Source of the DNA: Parendozoicomonas verongulae
Lineage (GTDB): Bacteria; Pseudomonadota; Gammaproteobacteria; Pseudomonadales; Endozoicomonadaceae
Assembly (NCBI RefSeq): GCF_009711465.1
Contig: NZ_SMME01000867.1
Location: 1-64,000, forward strand
Direction: 5' to 3'
Length of the DNA stretch: 64,000 nt
The notes under the pieces are model-generated. The model was not told the origin of the DNA and searched no databases. It was given only the letters and a program-made list of their open reading frames with translations. Of this stretch, positions 56,694-64,000 are shown piece by piece. How positions within the stretch are numbered: the stretch's first letter is position 1; the number at the start of each line of letters is the position of its first letter. The translations under genes and the position numbers were made by a program.

Positions 56694-58763
56694 ATGCCCA
56701 CAGGGACTCCGAAACCCCAGGAGCTTTTACACCGCCTTCTGCCATCCTTTCCCGAGTTCCTCCAGACACTCCTGCCCACCGGTCGGTTAGCGGGCAATGA
56801 GTTTCTGGTTGGGGACATCAGCGGCAAGCCGGGCAAAAGCCTGAAGGTGACACTCTCGGGAGAACGGGCTGGGTTATGGATTGATTTCGCTACCGGAGAA
56901 GGTGGGGATATTTTTCATCTTATCCAGCAGGTGAAAGGATGTGACTTTCCTGCCTCACTGGAGAATGTCCAGCAATGGCTGGGCACCGTACCCGATCTCC
57001 CAAAACTCTCCAGAAAGAAAACGACCCACTGGCACTACCACGATACCGACGGCACTTTGCTTGCCACTGTTACCCGTTACGATCACTTCCATCGCAGCAA
57101 CTCGGTAAAAGCACACCGCAAAGAGTTCCGAGTGCGGGATGCCAAAACCCAGCGCTGGAAAGCTCCCAACCCTCGCCCGCTTTACAACCTTGCAGGCATA
57201 GCCAGATGTGATTCCGTGGTGCTGGTGGAGGGAGAGAAGTGTGCTCAGGCTTTGATCAATAAGGGCATTTGCGCCACCACAGCTATCGGCGGGGCCAATG
57301 CTCCCGTAGAGAAAACCGACTGGTCACCGTTAGCCGATAAAGACATCATCATCTGGCCAGACAACGACAAGCCAGGGCAGGATTACGCCCAGCGCATCGC
57401 ATCAGTGATTCGTTACGCAGGGGCAAAAAAGGTTCGCACAATAACCATTCCAGACAACAAACCAGAGAAGTGGGATGCTGCTGATGCTCTGGCTGAGGGC
57501 ATGGATTGTGAAGCTCTTCTCTCGACAGCCACAATTCCCGCACCTCCCGACAAACCACCCGTCATCCCCACTTACAGCTTTGCCGAACTGCTGGACGACC
57601 AGCGCCCAATGCCGGAGGACTTGCTCGCCCCAAGGGTTCTCACACCGGGTGGCATTCTTCTGCTGGCCGGTGCTCCCAAGGTGGGCAAGAGCGACTTTCT
57701 GTTAAATATGCTGGCAGCCATGGCTTCTGGCACTTCGTTTATCGGCTTGCAGCCTCCACGTCCTCTGCGTGTGTTCTACCTGCAGGCGGAGGTGCAATAC
57801 CACTACTTGAGAGAACGTGTGCAGCAGCTGGTCTTAACTCCCGAGCAACTTAAGCATGTGCGCCAGAATCTGGTGCTAACAGCTCGCCTTATGCAGATTC
57901 TTAATGATGATGGTATGCGGCTGGTGGCCGCAGCCATTAAAGCCAGCTTCCCCAAAGGCGTGGATGTAATTGTGGTGGACCCAATCCGCAATGTGTTCGA
58001 CGGTGGCCCAAGCAACGCCGGAGAAAACGACAACGACGCCATGATGTTCTTCCTGCGAGACAGACTGGAAAAGCTACGCCGAACAGTGGCCCCCGATGCC
58101 GGAATGATCCTTGTGCATCACACCCGCAAACTCAGCAAACAGCTGGTGGAGGACGAGCCGTTTCAGGCCTTCTCCGGAGCCAATGCCCTGCGCAGTTATT
58201 ACACGGCAGGGATGCTGTTATTTCGCCCACACGAGAAACAACCTGAGCGCCATGTGTACTTTGAACTCCGCAACGGTGCCGAGTTGGCTCCGAAGCAGTT
58301 AATCAAACAGAAACAGGGCTGGAAAGAGCTGAACATAAAACAACCAACAAGTGTTTCTGACAATTCCACCAGCACAGAGAAGAGCGACGATTTTCTTGTG
58401 AAGACAATTTGCCAGCAAGCCTCTGAAGGAAAGATATACACAGTTAACCAATTTGCCACAGCCTTTGATAACAAAGGCGAACTAGGAGGCAAGACGGCCA
58501 TTTATCAACAGGTACAAAGAATGGCCAAACAGGGGCGTGTGCATTTCTTTCGCGACCACCAACGCTATGGACTGCCTGCTCCAGGGCGAAGCAAGTTCGG
58601 TTATCTGTGTGTGGATAACATGGTTTATAACTGCCCGAAAACTGGTTCAGTTTTCACAGTTTTCGTAGAAACTGACAGCGGCCAAAAACTGAATTTACCC
58701 ACAACCCAAAGCCAGAAACGCAAGAAAAATAACACCAGAAGAAACACGAAAACTGGACGGTGA
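56694..58763 (+). CDS. TOPRIM primase fused to RepA-like helicase
   Basis: A 689-residue mobile-element replication protein. Residues about 30-100 resemble the zinc-less N-terminus of phage primases. A TOPRIM domain follows (VVLVEGEKCA, E179; WPDNDKPG, D223/D225), then a RecA-fold hexameric helicase/ATPase with Walker A GAPKVGKSD (326-334) and Walker B DVIVVDP, and MILVHHTRK. The C-terminus is basic with a winged-helix-like part (TVNQFATAFDN). Five exact CGAAAACTG iterons lie in and just after its 3' end, suggesting that it initiates replication there. Confidence 0.88.
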   Translation: MPTGTPKPQELLHRLLPSFPEFLQTLLPTGRLAGNEFLVGDISGKPGKSLKVTLSGERAGLWIDFATGEGGDIFHLIQQVKGCDFPASLENVQQWLGTVPDLPKLSRKKTTHWHYHDTDGTLLATVTRYDHFHRSNSVKAHRKEFRVRDAKTQRWKAPNPRPLYNLAGIARCDSVVLVEGEKCAQALINKGICATTAIGGANAPVEKTDWSPLADKDIIIWPDNDKPGQDYAQRIASVIRYAGAKKVRTITIPDNKPEKWDAADALAEGMDCEALLSTATIPAPPDKPPVIPTYSFAELLDDQRPMPEDLLAPRVLTPGGILLLAGAPKVGKSDFLLNMLAAMASGTSFIGLQPPRPLRVFYLQAEVQYHYLRERVQQLVLTPEQLKHVRQNLVLTARLMQILNDDGMRLVAAAIKASFPKGVDVIVVDPIRNVFDGGPSNAGENDNDAMMFFLRDRLEKLRRTVAPDAGMILVHHTRKLSKQLVEDEPFQAFSGANALRSYYTAGMLLFRPHEKQPERHVYFELRNGAELAPKQLIKQKQGWKELNIKQPTSVSDNSTSTEKSDDFLVKTICQQASEGKIYTVNQFATAFDNKGELGGKTAIYQQVQRMAKQGRVHFFRDHQRYGLPAPGRSKFGYLCVDNMVYNCPKTGSVFTVFVETDSGQKLNLPTTQSQKRKKNNTRRNTKTGR

Positions 58764-58828
58764 AAACAGCTTCCGAAAACTGCATTTAGCCTGTGAACAG
58801 AAGCCTGAATAACAGTTTCCAGTTTTCG
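58636..58828. repeat. CGAAAACTG iteron cluster, candidate replication origin
   Basis: Exact CGAAAACTG at 58636(+), 58657(-), 58747(+), 58774(+) and 58820(-), plus one-mismatch copies at 58648(-) and 58683(+). The cluster spans the last codons of the primase-helicase gene and the gap after it. P4-like satellites bind their primase-helicase to short iterons at the origin; the same is inferred here. Confidence 0.7.
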
Positions 58829-58846
58829 CATTTTATCTCTCTAAGA

Positions 58847-58875
58847 GAGAGGACAGGCTGGTGGCCTGTCCTCTC
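58847..58875 (+). terminator. Strong hairpin after the primase-helicase gene
   Basis: An 11-bp perfect stem GAGAGGACAGG/CCTGTCCTCTC with a 7-base loop and no T-run. Either a factor-assisted terminator or part of the origin structure, as it directly follows the iterons. Confidence 0.5.
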
Positions 58876-58907
58876 AGAAAACCATCACAGAACAAGGAGC
58901 GTCACCT

Positions 58908-59282
58908 GTGAATCTCACCCTCGAAGAACTGGACCAGCTTTACCACAATGCCTGGAAAACCTCACAGCGCCTGCCAGCCGGATCGGGCATCGGCTACAAA
59001 TCCCCGTGGGTGGAGATGATTTACGACGAACGGGAGCAGCAACGGCGGGCAGAAAAGATTCGCCTGCGAACCGCACCCACACCTTTGGAAGTAGAACAGC
59101 TGATGGACTGTATCAATTGGCTGCAACGGTTAACCGTAGAACAACGTCGCTTGATATGGTTGCGGGCTTCCGGCTTATCATGGCGAAAAATCAGCGCCAA
59201 AACCGGCATACCCCACACCACGGTTAAGCGACACTGGCACAAGGCTTTGCTCCGAATACAGCTTCACTGCGCCACGATTTGA
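58908..59282 (+). CDS. DUF6362-type phage HTH protein
   Basis: 124 residues starting at a GTG with AAGGAG upstream. It has WVEMIYDEREQQRRAEKIRLR then INWLQRLTVEQRRLIWLRASGLSWRKISAKTGIPHTTVKRHW, a sigma-70 region-4-like HTH. The pattern matches DUF6362 proteins found next to primase and methyltransferase genes in phages and islands. Likely a transcriptional regulator of the element. Confidence 0.75.
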   Translation: MNLTLEELDQLYHNAWKTSQRLPAGSGIGYKSPWVEMIYDEREQQRRAEKIRLRTAPTPLEVEQLMDCINWLQRLTVEQRRLIWLRASGLSWRKISAKTGIPHTTVKRHWHKALLRIQLHCATI

Positions 59283-59334
59283 TACAAAAAGACAGGTCCG
59301 AATTTATCCCTGTTTATACCTATATCACCCTCCC

Positions 59335-59360
59335 GATACCAAACGATACCAAACGAGACC
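59335..59360 (+). repeat. GATACCAAAC tandem repeats
   Basis: GATACCAAAC at 59335-59344 and again at 59345-59354, followed by GAGACC. GATACAAAAA lies at 59281 and TTATACCTAT at 59314. They share the GATACC/TACCTAT words with repeats at 50.75 and 54.1 kb. This is the 223-base gap before the methyltransferase, with no convincing gene. Confidence 0.55.
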
Positions 59361-59505
59361 TCGCGGCTGTAGCCAGAAAAAATTCGGTGGTACACAAACG
59401 CCGTTTTTTGCATAGATTGAAAGTAAGCTTTGGCACCGCTGCACTCACAACCCCTCGCAGCCCAATCCACCAAAGCGCCTCCCTTAACAAATCTCCGAGA
59501 TACTA

Positions 59506-60846
59506 ATGGCTGAAACAGAACGGATTCTGGTTGAACAACTGGAGCACTGGCCCGTGGAAGAGCTGGTGCCTTATGCCAAAAACGCCCGCACCCACTCGCC
59601 GGAGCAAATATCCCAGATTGCCCGCTCCATTGAGAACTTTGGTTTCGTGAACCCCATTCTGGTGGGGGACGACAAAATCATCGTAGCGGGCCACGGTCGC
59701 TTACTGGCGGCCAACCAGCTGGGCATGCTCACCGTTCCGGTGATTGTGCTGGCCCATCTGGATGAAGTGCAGCGGCGGGCACTGGTGCTGGCAGATAACA
59801 AGCTGGCGGAAAATGCCGGATGGGATGAAGAACTGTTGCGCTCCGAGCTGCAGGCGTTGGGTGATCTGGATTTCGACTTGGATATCACCGGCTTTAGCCT
59901 GGAAGAACTGGAAGAGCTTCTGGAAGACGAACCCACCGGCGAAGGCCAGACCGAGGACGATGACATTCCCGAGGTGCAGGAGCAACCGGTCAGCCAGCCC
60001 GGAGACCTCTGGATTCTGGGCAACCATCGCCTGCTCTGCGGCAGCGCTACGGAACAGGCGGATGTAGAAACACTGATGGATGGCCAACTGGCCGATATGG
60101 TGTTTACCGACCCGCCCTATAACGTGGATTACGCCAACCCAGAGAAGGACGGCAAAGGGAAAAAAGACCGCCGCATCAAGAACGACAATCTTGGCGCTGA
60201 GTTCTACACCTTCCTGCTGGCGGCCATGACCAATATGCTGCTGGTGGCTAAGGGGGCGGTGTATGTGTGTATGTCGTCGTCTGAACTGGACACCTTGCAG
60301 AAGGCGTTTCGGGAAGCGGGCGGCAAGTGGTCCACCTTCCTGATCTGGGCCAAGAACACTTTTACCCTTGGCCGCGCCGATTACCAAAGACAGTACGAAC
60401 CCATTCTCTACGGCTGGAAAGACGGCAACGACCATTTCTGGTGCGGTGCCCGTGATCAGGGCGATGTGTGGTTCTTCAACAAGCCTGCCAAAAACGATCT
60501 TCACCCCACTATGAAACCCGTGGAGCTGGTGGAGCGTGCCATTCGCAACTCCTCCAAAACCAAAGACATCGTACTGGATCTGTTCGGTGGCTCCGGTAGC
60601 ACACTGATTGCCTGTGAGAAGAGCGGGCGTCAGGCACGGCTTACTGAACTCGACCCCAAATACGTGGATGTGATCGTACGTCGCTGGGAAGAGTACACCG
60701 GTCAGGAAGCCTATCTCGAAAGCAACAGGCTCACCTTTGAGCAGGTGAAGGAAGAGAAGGAGAAAGCAGATGTGACCGCCAGGGATGGCGGAAATATCGA
60801 CAATACAGGAGACATTGACGATGGAAGTTCTGCAACAGCGGCTTGA
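59506..60846 (+). CDS. ParB-domain DNA methyltransferase (beta-class N6-adenine/N4-cytosine)
   Basis: 446 residues. The N-terminal ParB/sulfiredoxin-like nuclease domain (VEELVPYAKNARTHSPEQI, GFVNPILVGDDKIIVAGHGRLLAAN, residues about 15-100) is fused to a SAM methyltransferase with the catalytic DPPY at 202-205 before the SAM-binding FGGSGST at 360-366, the beta-class order. Such hybrids are common in prophages, where they methylate element or host DNA without a cognate restriction enzyme. None is visible here. The recognition sequence is unknown. Confidence 0.92.
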   Translation: MAETERILVEQLEHWPVEELVPYAKNARTHSPEQISQIARSIENFGFVNPILVGDDKIIVAGHGRLLAANQLGMLTVPVIVLAHLDEVQRRALVLADNKLAENAGWDEELLRSELQALGDLDFDLDITGFSLEELEELLEDEPTGEGQTEDDDIPEVQEQPVSQPGDLWILGNHRLLCGSATEQADVETLMDGQLADMVFTDPPYNVDYANPEKDGKGKKDRRIKNDNLGAEFYTFLLAAMTNMLLVAKGAVYVCMSSSELDTLQKAFREAGGKWSTFLIWAKNTFTLGRADYQRQYEPILYGWKDGNDHFWCGARDQGDVWFFNKPAKNDLHPTMKPVELVERAIRNSSKTKDIVLDLFGGSGSTLIACEKSGRQARLTELDPKYVDVIVRRWEEYTGQEAYLESNRLTFEQVKEEKEKADVTARDGGNIDNTGDIDDGSSATAA

Positions 60847-61096
60847 CCAGATTGATTCCAAACTCGACAAACTCTCCGATGCCGTCACCCGTCTTGCCAC
60901 TATCGAAGAGCGCATGGTGCACCAGACCACCACCCTCGACAGCCTCAACCGCAAGCTGGAAGACTCCGAAAAACGCATCCGCAGGCTGGAATCACAGGCC
61001 AGTGCCCGTGGCGTGGTGCTGGCCTCTGTAGAACGGTTCGGCTGGCTGATTCTCACCACCGTGATAGGCGCAGTGGCCTACACCCTCAAATCCTGA
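60821..61096 (+). CDS. Small coiled-coil, single-membrane-helix protein of the lysis cassette
   Basis: 91 residues: a charged coiled coil (VLQQRLDQIDSKLDKLSDAVTRLATIEERM…LESQASARG) followed by a C-terminal membrane helix (FGWLILTTVIGAVAYTL). The architecture resembles XhlA/holin-accessory proteins of phages. ATG at 60821 with AGGAGA upstream; it overlaps the end of the methyltransferase gene in another frame. Directly precedes an endolysin. Confidence 0.65.
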   Translation: MEVLQQRLDQIDSKLDKLSDAVTRLATIEERMVHQTTTLDSLNRKLEDSEKRIRRLESQASARGVVLASVERFGWLILTTVIGAVAYTLKS

Positions 61097-61122
61097 ACAG
61101 CACAAACAACAGAGAGAAGACA

Positions 61123-61569
61123 ATGGGTAAGCGTAAGGAAACCAATACCATCGTCGTGCACTGCTCCGCCAGTAAGCCCGAACAGCTGGTGGACTTCGAC
61201 ACCATCAAACGCTGGCACATGATGGAACGTGCCTTTATCGACATCGGTTACCACTGGGTGATTGAGCGGGATGGCACGGTAAAGCAAGGTCGCCCTATTG
61301 ATGACTGGGGCGCACACGTGAAAGGCCATAACCACGAGAGCGTGGGCATTTGCCTTGTGGGCGGGCTGGACAGCGACTGCAAGCCACAGGATAACTTCAC
61401 CGAGAAGCAAAAGCGCATGCTCAAGTTCCTTGTGGCAGGCTGCCTGAACCTCTGGCCGGAAGCCAAAGTTGTCGGTCACACCCATTTGGATCAGGAGAAA
61501 GCGTGCCCGTCCTTTGACGTTTGCGCATGGTTGGCTCAGGAAGGTTTTGTCGCTGAGGGCGAAGAATGA
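61123..61569 (+). CDS. N-acetylmuramoyl-L-alanine amidase (phage endolysin)
   Basis: 148 residues of the amidase_2/T7-lysozyme type, which cleaves the lactyl-L-Ala bond of peptidoglycan. Zinc ligands are H13 (IVVHCSAS), H119 (VVGHTHLD) and C128 (KACPSFDV), with the catalytic Tyr43 (DIGYHWVIERDGTV) and Lys126. No signal peptide, so release needs a holin, which is encoded downstream with an ATGA overlap. Confidence 0.93.
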   Translation: MGKRKETNTIVVHCSASKPEQLVDFDTIKRWHMMERAFIDIGYHWVIERDGTVKQGRPIDDWGAHVKGHNHESVGICLVGGLDSDCKPQDNFTEKQKRMLKFLVAGCLNLWPEAKVVGHTHLDQEKACPSFDVCAWLAQEGFVAEGEE

Positions 61570-61934
61570 GCTGGGTGGCGGCTGTTCCGGTCGTCGGCAA
61601 AATCATCGACAAAGTGTTCCCCGATGCCGATCAGGCCAGCAAAGCCAAAACCGCCCTCACGGAAATGGCCATTAACGGTGAGCTGGATGAACTGGCGCAA
61701 CAGGCAGGCGTCATCAAAGCGGAAGCACAGGGAGAAGGCTGGCTGCAACGAAGCTGGCGCCCCCTTGTGATGCTGGTGTTCACAGCGCTGGTGGTGTGCC
61801 GTTGGATGGGCTGGGCCTCACCGGATCTCAGCGAGGCGCTGGAACTGAAACTGCTGGGTATCGTGCAACTGGGGATTGGTGGATACATTGCCAGCCGTGG
61901 GGTGGAGAAGGTTGTTTCCACGATTCGTCGTTAG
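61566..61934 (+). CDS. 3TM-type phage holin
   Basis: 122 residues. The N-terminal amphipathic part is followed by QRSWRPLVMLVFTALVVCRWM and a second hydrophobic segment LLGIVQLGIGGYIASRGVEKVV, matching Holin_3TMs (gene-transfer-agent-type holins). Starts within the stop of the amidase gene (ATGA). Forms membrane lesions that release the amidase. Confidence 0.85.
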   Translation: MSWVAAVPVVGKIIDKVFPDADQASKAKTALTEMAINGELDELAQQAGVIKAEAQGEGWLQRSWRPLVMLVFTALVVCRWMGWASPDLSEALELKLLGIVQLGIGGYIASRGVEKVVSTIRR

Positions 61935-62190
61935 CTATTTGTTAGAAAAACACCTGTGATGAACTTCTCACTATTGACTTCCCTCTACCGCTTGGGAGTT
62001 CTCTCTTTTCACAGACTTATCCACAGAAATTGTGAATTGTTTTTCTCAGCACTATCTATGAGCTGGTGGATACTTCAAACCCTGACATTTTCCCATAAGC
62101 CTCTGATGGTCAGCTATGTTGTGAGGCTTGAGTTCGCAATGCTGCTCTGCTGTAGCTCAAAGTGAGCCACACTATCATCAGCAATAAAAA
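61935..62190. other. Gene-free spacer before the toxin-antitoxin operon
   Basis: A/T-rich 256 bases with no convincing gene, repeat or terminator. Confidence 0.5.
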
Positions 62191-62218
62191 TTGAACTTAA
62201 TACCATATACGTTATCAT
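62191..62218 (+). promoter_or_regulatory. Promoter of the toxin-antitoxin operon
   Basis: TTGAAC (62191-62196), 16 bases, TATCAT (62213-62218), 14 bases before the toxin start. The A/T-rich ATACCATATACGTTATCATAT around the -10 is a likely autoregulation site. Confidence 0.55.
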
Positions 62219-62231
62219 ATAGGGAGAGGAC

Positions 62232-62585
62232 GTGCGAAGTACTACCCATCGAGAAGCACATGAATATGAGACTGAGGATGGACACAGGCCCTATTCAGAC
62301 TGGATAAAGTCTCTTCGGGATAAACGGGCAGCAGCCAAACTGGTTGGTGCTGTACGTAAGATGGAAGGGGGAAACTTTGGTGACTCCAAGCCTATAGGTG
62401 AAGGGTTATCGGAATATCGGATCAATTACGGTCCAGGGTATCGCATTTACTACAAAGTTGAGGGATCAAGAATCATCATCCTACTCTGTGGAGGGGACAA
62501 ATCGACACAGCAAGTGGATATTCAGAATGCCCAAGCCTATTGGGCTGATTACCAGGCAAGAAAGCAAAATACAGAAAGAAGGTAA
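62232..62585 (+). CDS. RelE/HigB-type toxin (phage-derived Gp49-like)
   Basis: 117 residues of the addiction-module killer family: YSDWIKSLRDKRAAAKLVGAVRKMEGGNFGDSKPIGEGLSEYRI…GYRIYYKVEGSRIIILLCGGDKSTQ. These are ribosome-dependent mRNA interferases. It starts at GTG 62232 with GGGAG upstream. The toxin-first order and an HTH antitoxin just after it are typical of HigBA modules. Confidence 0.88.
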   Translation: MRSTTHREAHEYETEDGHRPYSDWIKSLRDKRAAAKLVGAVRKMEGGNFGDSKPIGEGLSEYRINYGPGYRIYYKVEGSRIIILLCGGDKSTQQVDIQNAQAYWADYQARKQNTERR

Positions 62586-62591
62586 ATAGTT

Positions 62592-62906
62592 ATGCCACTA
62601 ACCAGAGAGTTCAAAGAAACCGTTGTGGAGCTTGCAAAAGATCATGAGTTTCGTGTTGAGCTCCTGCGTGAAGCCGTCGAAAACTATCTCGTTCAGGGTG
62701 ATGTTTCGGCCGGAAATGCCCTGCTGCGTGACTACTTGAATGCCACTGGCTCATTCGAAGAAGTGGCCAGCGATTTGAAAGTGCACGTTCCATCACTGCG
62801 GCGCATGGTGAGCGATAAGGGCAACGCTCGCTCACGCAATCTCTTTAACGTGATCCGCGTCTGTTTAGCTCGGGAAGGCATCAACAGCCTTCAGGCATTA
62901 ACTTAA
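62592..62906 (+). CDS. HTH antitoxin (HigA-like addiction module antidote)
   Basis: 104 residues, MPLTREFKETVVELAKDHEFRVELLREAVENYL…GDVSAGNALLRDYLNATGSFEEVASDL, the addiction-module antidote family paired with Gp49-like toxins. A C-terminal HTH (VHVPSLRRMVSDKGNARSRNLFNVIRV) should repress the operon. Six bases separate it from the toxin gene. Confidence 0.88.
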   Translation: MPLTREFKETVVELAKDHEFRVELLREAVENYLVQGDVSAGNALLRDYLNATGSFEEVASDLKVHVPSLRRMVSDKGNARSRNLFNVIRVCLAREGINSLQALT

Positions 62907-62985
62907 CCTCGGGGACCCTGCACAAACCGCTGCATTGCGGGGTAGCGGAGCCGCCGAATTTCGCTAGCGACAGAGTGAAAATCGG

Positions 62986-63119
62986 GGTTGACTCTCAGGT
63001 TGACGATTTCCCGGAAAACCCCGTGATTACAGCGGGTTAGCGAGTCAACCAGAGTTCTTTCCAGCCCTTCGAAATGGTTACGTTCCGGGTTGACTCCGCA
63101 GGTTGACTATCCGGTTGAC
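62986..63119. repeat. Six GGTTGAC words around the end of the DUF3489 operon
   Basis: GGTTGAC at 62986, 62998, 63088, 63101 and 63113, with the inverted copy GTCAACC at 63044. Spacings of 12-13 bases within each group suggest helical phasing or degenerate duplication. They overlap the 3' end of the minus-strand gene below. Confidence 0.55.
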
Positions 63120-63471
63120 CATCGTCGGCATTTTCCGTTGTCAGGGAGTGCCAGAACAGGCGGGAAATTTTATTTTCCTCCGCATATCTAATCAGAGTGC
63201 TCACAGACCGAAAAAAGCGCGGCTGGTGCTCCTGCCAGTATTCACCCATATCGCGGTGCAGGGCCATCACGCCCCGCCCAGAGATGTACTCAACACTGCC
63301 CTTTTGCATCAGGGCCAGCGCTTCAAAGAAGCGGGGATACCATTTATTGAGAGTGGGTAGGGTTCGATTATCGGCTCGGCTTACGCGAGTCACCATAAAA
63401 TGACCGTTGCTCAAAGGCAGGATAAGCAGAGCCGCAGGGTTTGCGGCTCTCGAGTTGTGACTGTTAGGCAT
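63037..63471 (-). CDS. Unknown mobile-element protein downstream of DUF3489 gene
   Basis: 144 residues from the ATG at 63471, which overlaps the stop of the DUF3489 gene (ATGCCTAA), so the two are coupled. It contains LPTLNKWYPRFFEALALMQKG and GRGVMALHRDMGEYWQEHQPRFFRSVSTLIRYAEEN. I recognise no family. The last 20 residues overlap GGTTGAC repeats, and another open frame continues past the stop, so the C-terminus may be altered. Confidence 0.6.
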   Translation of the reverse strand: MPNSHNSRAANPAALLILPLSNGHFMVTRVSRADNRTLPTLNKWYPRFFEALALMQKGSVEYISGRGVMALHRDMGEYWQEHQPRFFRSVSTLIRYAEENKISRLFWHSLTTENADDGQPDSQPAESTRNVTISKGWKELWLTR

Positions 63472-63961
63472 CCGCTGCCTCCATGCCGCCGGTGATGCGA
63501 TAGACACGATCTTCGCCGTTTGTTTTCTCGGATTCGACTGTCAGCCCCAGTCGTTTTTTTAAGGCTCCGGCCAGCGTGCCCCGCACCGTGTGTTGCTGCC
63601 AGCCGGTCTGCTCCATCATCTGGGCGATGGTGGCACCTTCGGATCGCATCAGCATTGTGATCACCTGATCCAGTTTGCTGCCGGGGCGCGCTTTGGGTTT
63701 GTTCGGCTTGGATGGTTTGTCTTGTGTATCAGGAGACTCAACACCAATGGCCTGTCGTCCGGCAGGCGTTAAGGCGTAATCGAACCAGCGGCCGTTGCGG
63801 TTGACGGGTTTGATGAATTCCTTGTTGAGCAGGCTGTCGATCACCTTCTTGCAGGCACCACCTTTGAGGGGCAAATCCTGCGCGGTAAAGGTGCCTTTGT
63901 CGTAACCCAGCTTAAGAACACTGGACTGGCTTGGGGTAAGGGTTTGAGTGGATTTTTTCAT
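63464..63961 (-). CDS. DUF3489-domain protein
   Basis: 165 residues. The C-terminal KLDQVITMLMRSEGATIAQMMEQTGWQQHTVRGTLAGALKKRLGLTVESEKTNGEDRVYRI is the DUF3489 winged-HTH-like domain. The N-terminal TPSQSSVLKLGYDKGTF region also looks like an HTH, linked by a Lys/Pro-rich segment. Common in proteobacterial islands and prophages; presumed DNA-binding, function unproven. GGAGATGCA precedes the ATG. First gene of an operon entering from beyond the window or starting in the last 40 bases. Confidence 0.85.
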   Translation of the reverse strand: MKKSTQTLTPSQSSVLKLGYDKGTFTAQDLPLKGGACKKVIDSLLNKEFIKPVNRNGRWFDYALTPAGRQAIGVESPDTQDKPSKPNKPKARPGSKLDQVITMLMRSEGATIAQMMEQTGWQQHTVRGTLAGALKKRLGLTVESEKTNGEDRVYRITGGMEAADA

Positions 63962-64000
63962 GATTGCATCTCCTTTGCTTTCATTTATTGGCGCTCAATG

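Noticed and set aside
61956-62165. 69-codon frame before the toxin-antitoxin operon
   Set aside because: No ribosome binding site, A/T-rich sequence with unbiased codons, and no recognisable motif.

Overview
This is a gammaproteobacterial chromosome segment. The evidence is the gene order tsaD<>rpsU-dnaG-rpoD, the block secG-tRNA-Leu(GAG)-tRNA-fMet-rimP-nusA-infB-rbfA-truB-rpsO-pnp, divergent fur<>bamE, and smpB-ssrA. A type III secretion chaperone gene and many lineage-specific genes suggest a host-associated marine group such as Oceanospirillales/Endozoicomonadaceae. That placement is a low-confidence inference.

Region 1 (1-8.1 kb): the last 27 bases shown of divergent tsaD, then rpsU-dnaG-rpoD on +, then pnp and rpsO on -. 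Region 2 (8.3-12.1 kb): a LysR regulator divergent from a ureohydrolase and a BCCT-type transporter. This catabolic-looking cassette sits between truB and rpsO, which are usually adjacent. Region 3 (12.1-25.6 kb, -): the translation/transcription-factor operon, two tRNAs, secG, tpiA, glmM, folP, ftsH and rlmE. Region 4 (25.8-48.4 kb): yhbY, greA, carAB (carB carries a one-base frameshift), dapB, pdxY, dnaK-dnaJ, grpE, recN, fur, bamE, rnfH, ratA, an NSS-type transporter and smpB. Two accessory pairs are embedded here: a type III chaperone plus putative secreted partner between dnaK and grpE, and two exported proteins of unknown function between recN and fur. Heat-shock-type promoters precede dnaK and grpE, and a LexA box precedes recN.

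Region 5 (48.5-64 kb) is accessory DNA beginning right after the tmRNA gene ssrA, a classic integration target. Two related tyrosine integrases lie about 2.2 kb apart, suggesting tandem elements. The first carries an excisionase-like gene, a heptad-repeat coiled-coil protein, a transposase remnant and a type IV pilin with a sigma-54-type promoter. The second carries a translationally coupled unknown gene pair, an AlpA-like HTH protein, a TOPRIM primase-helicase followed by five 9-bp iterons (candidate origin), a DUF6362-type HTH protein, a ParB-domain adenine/cytosine methyltransferase, a lysis cassette, a HigBA/RelE-type toxin-antitoxin pair and a DUF3489 protein. No capsid, tail or terminase gene is visible, so this is a satellite-like element or the left part of a prophage running past the window.

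Many long open frames lie antisense to highly biased core genes (pnp, infB, nusA, ftsH). They are treated as shadows.
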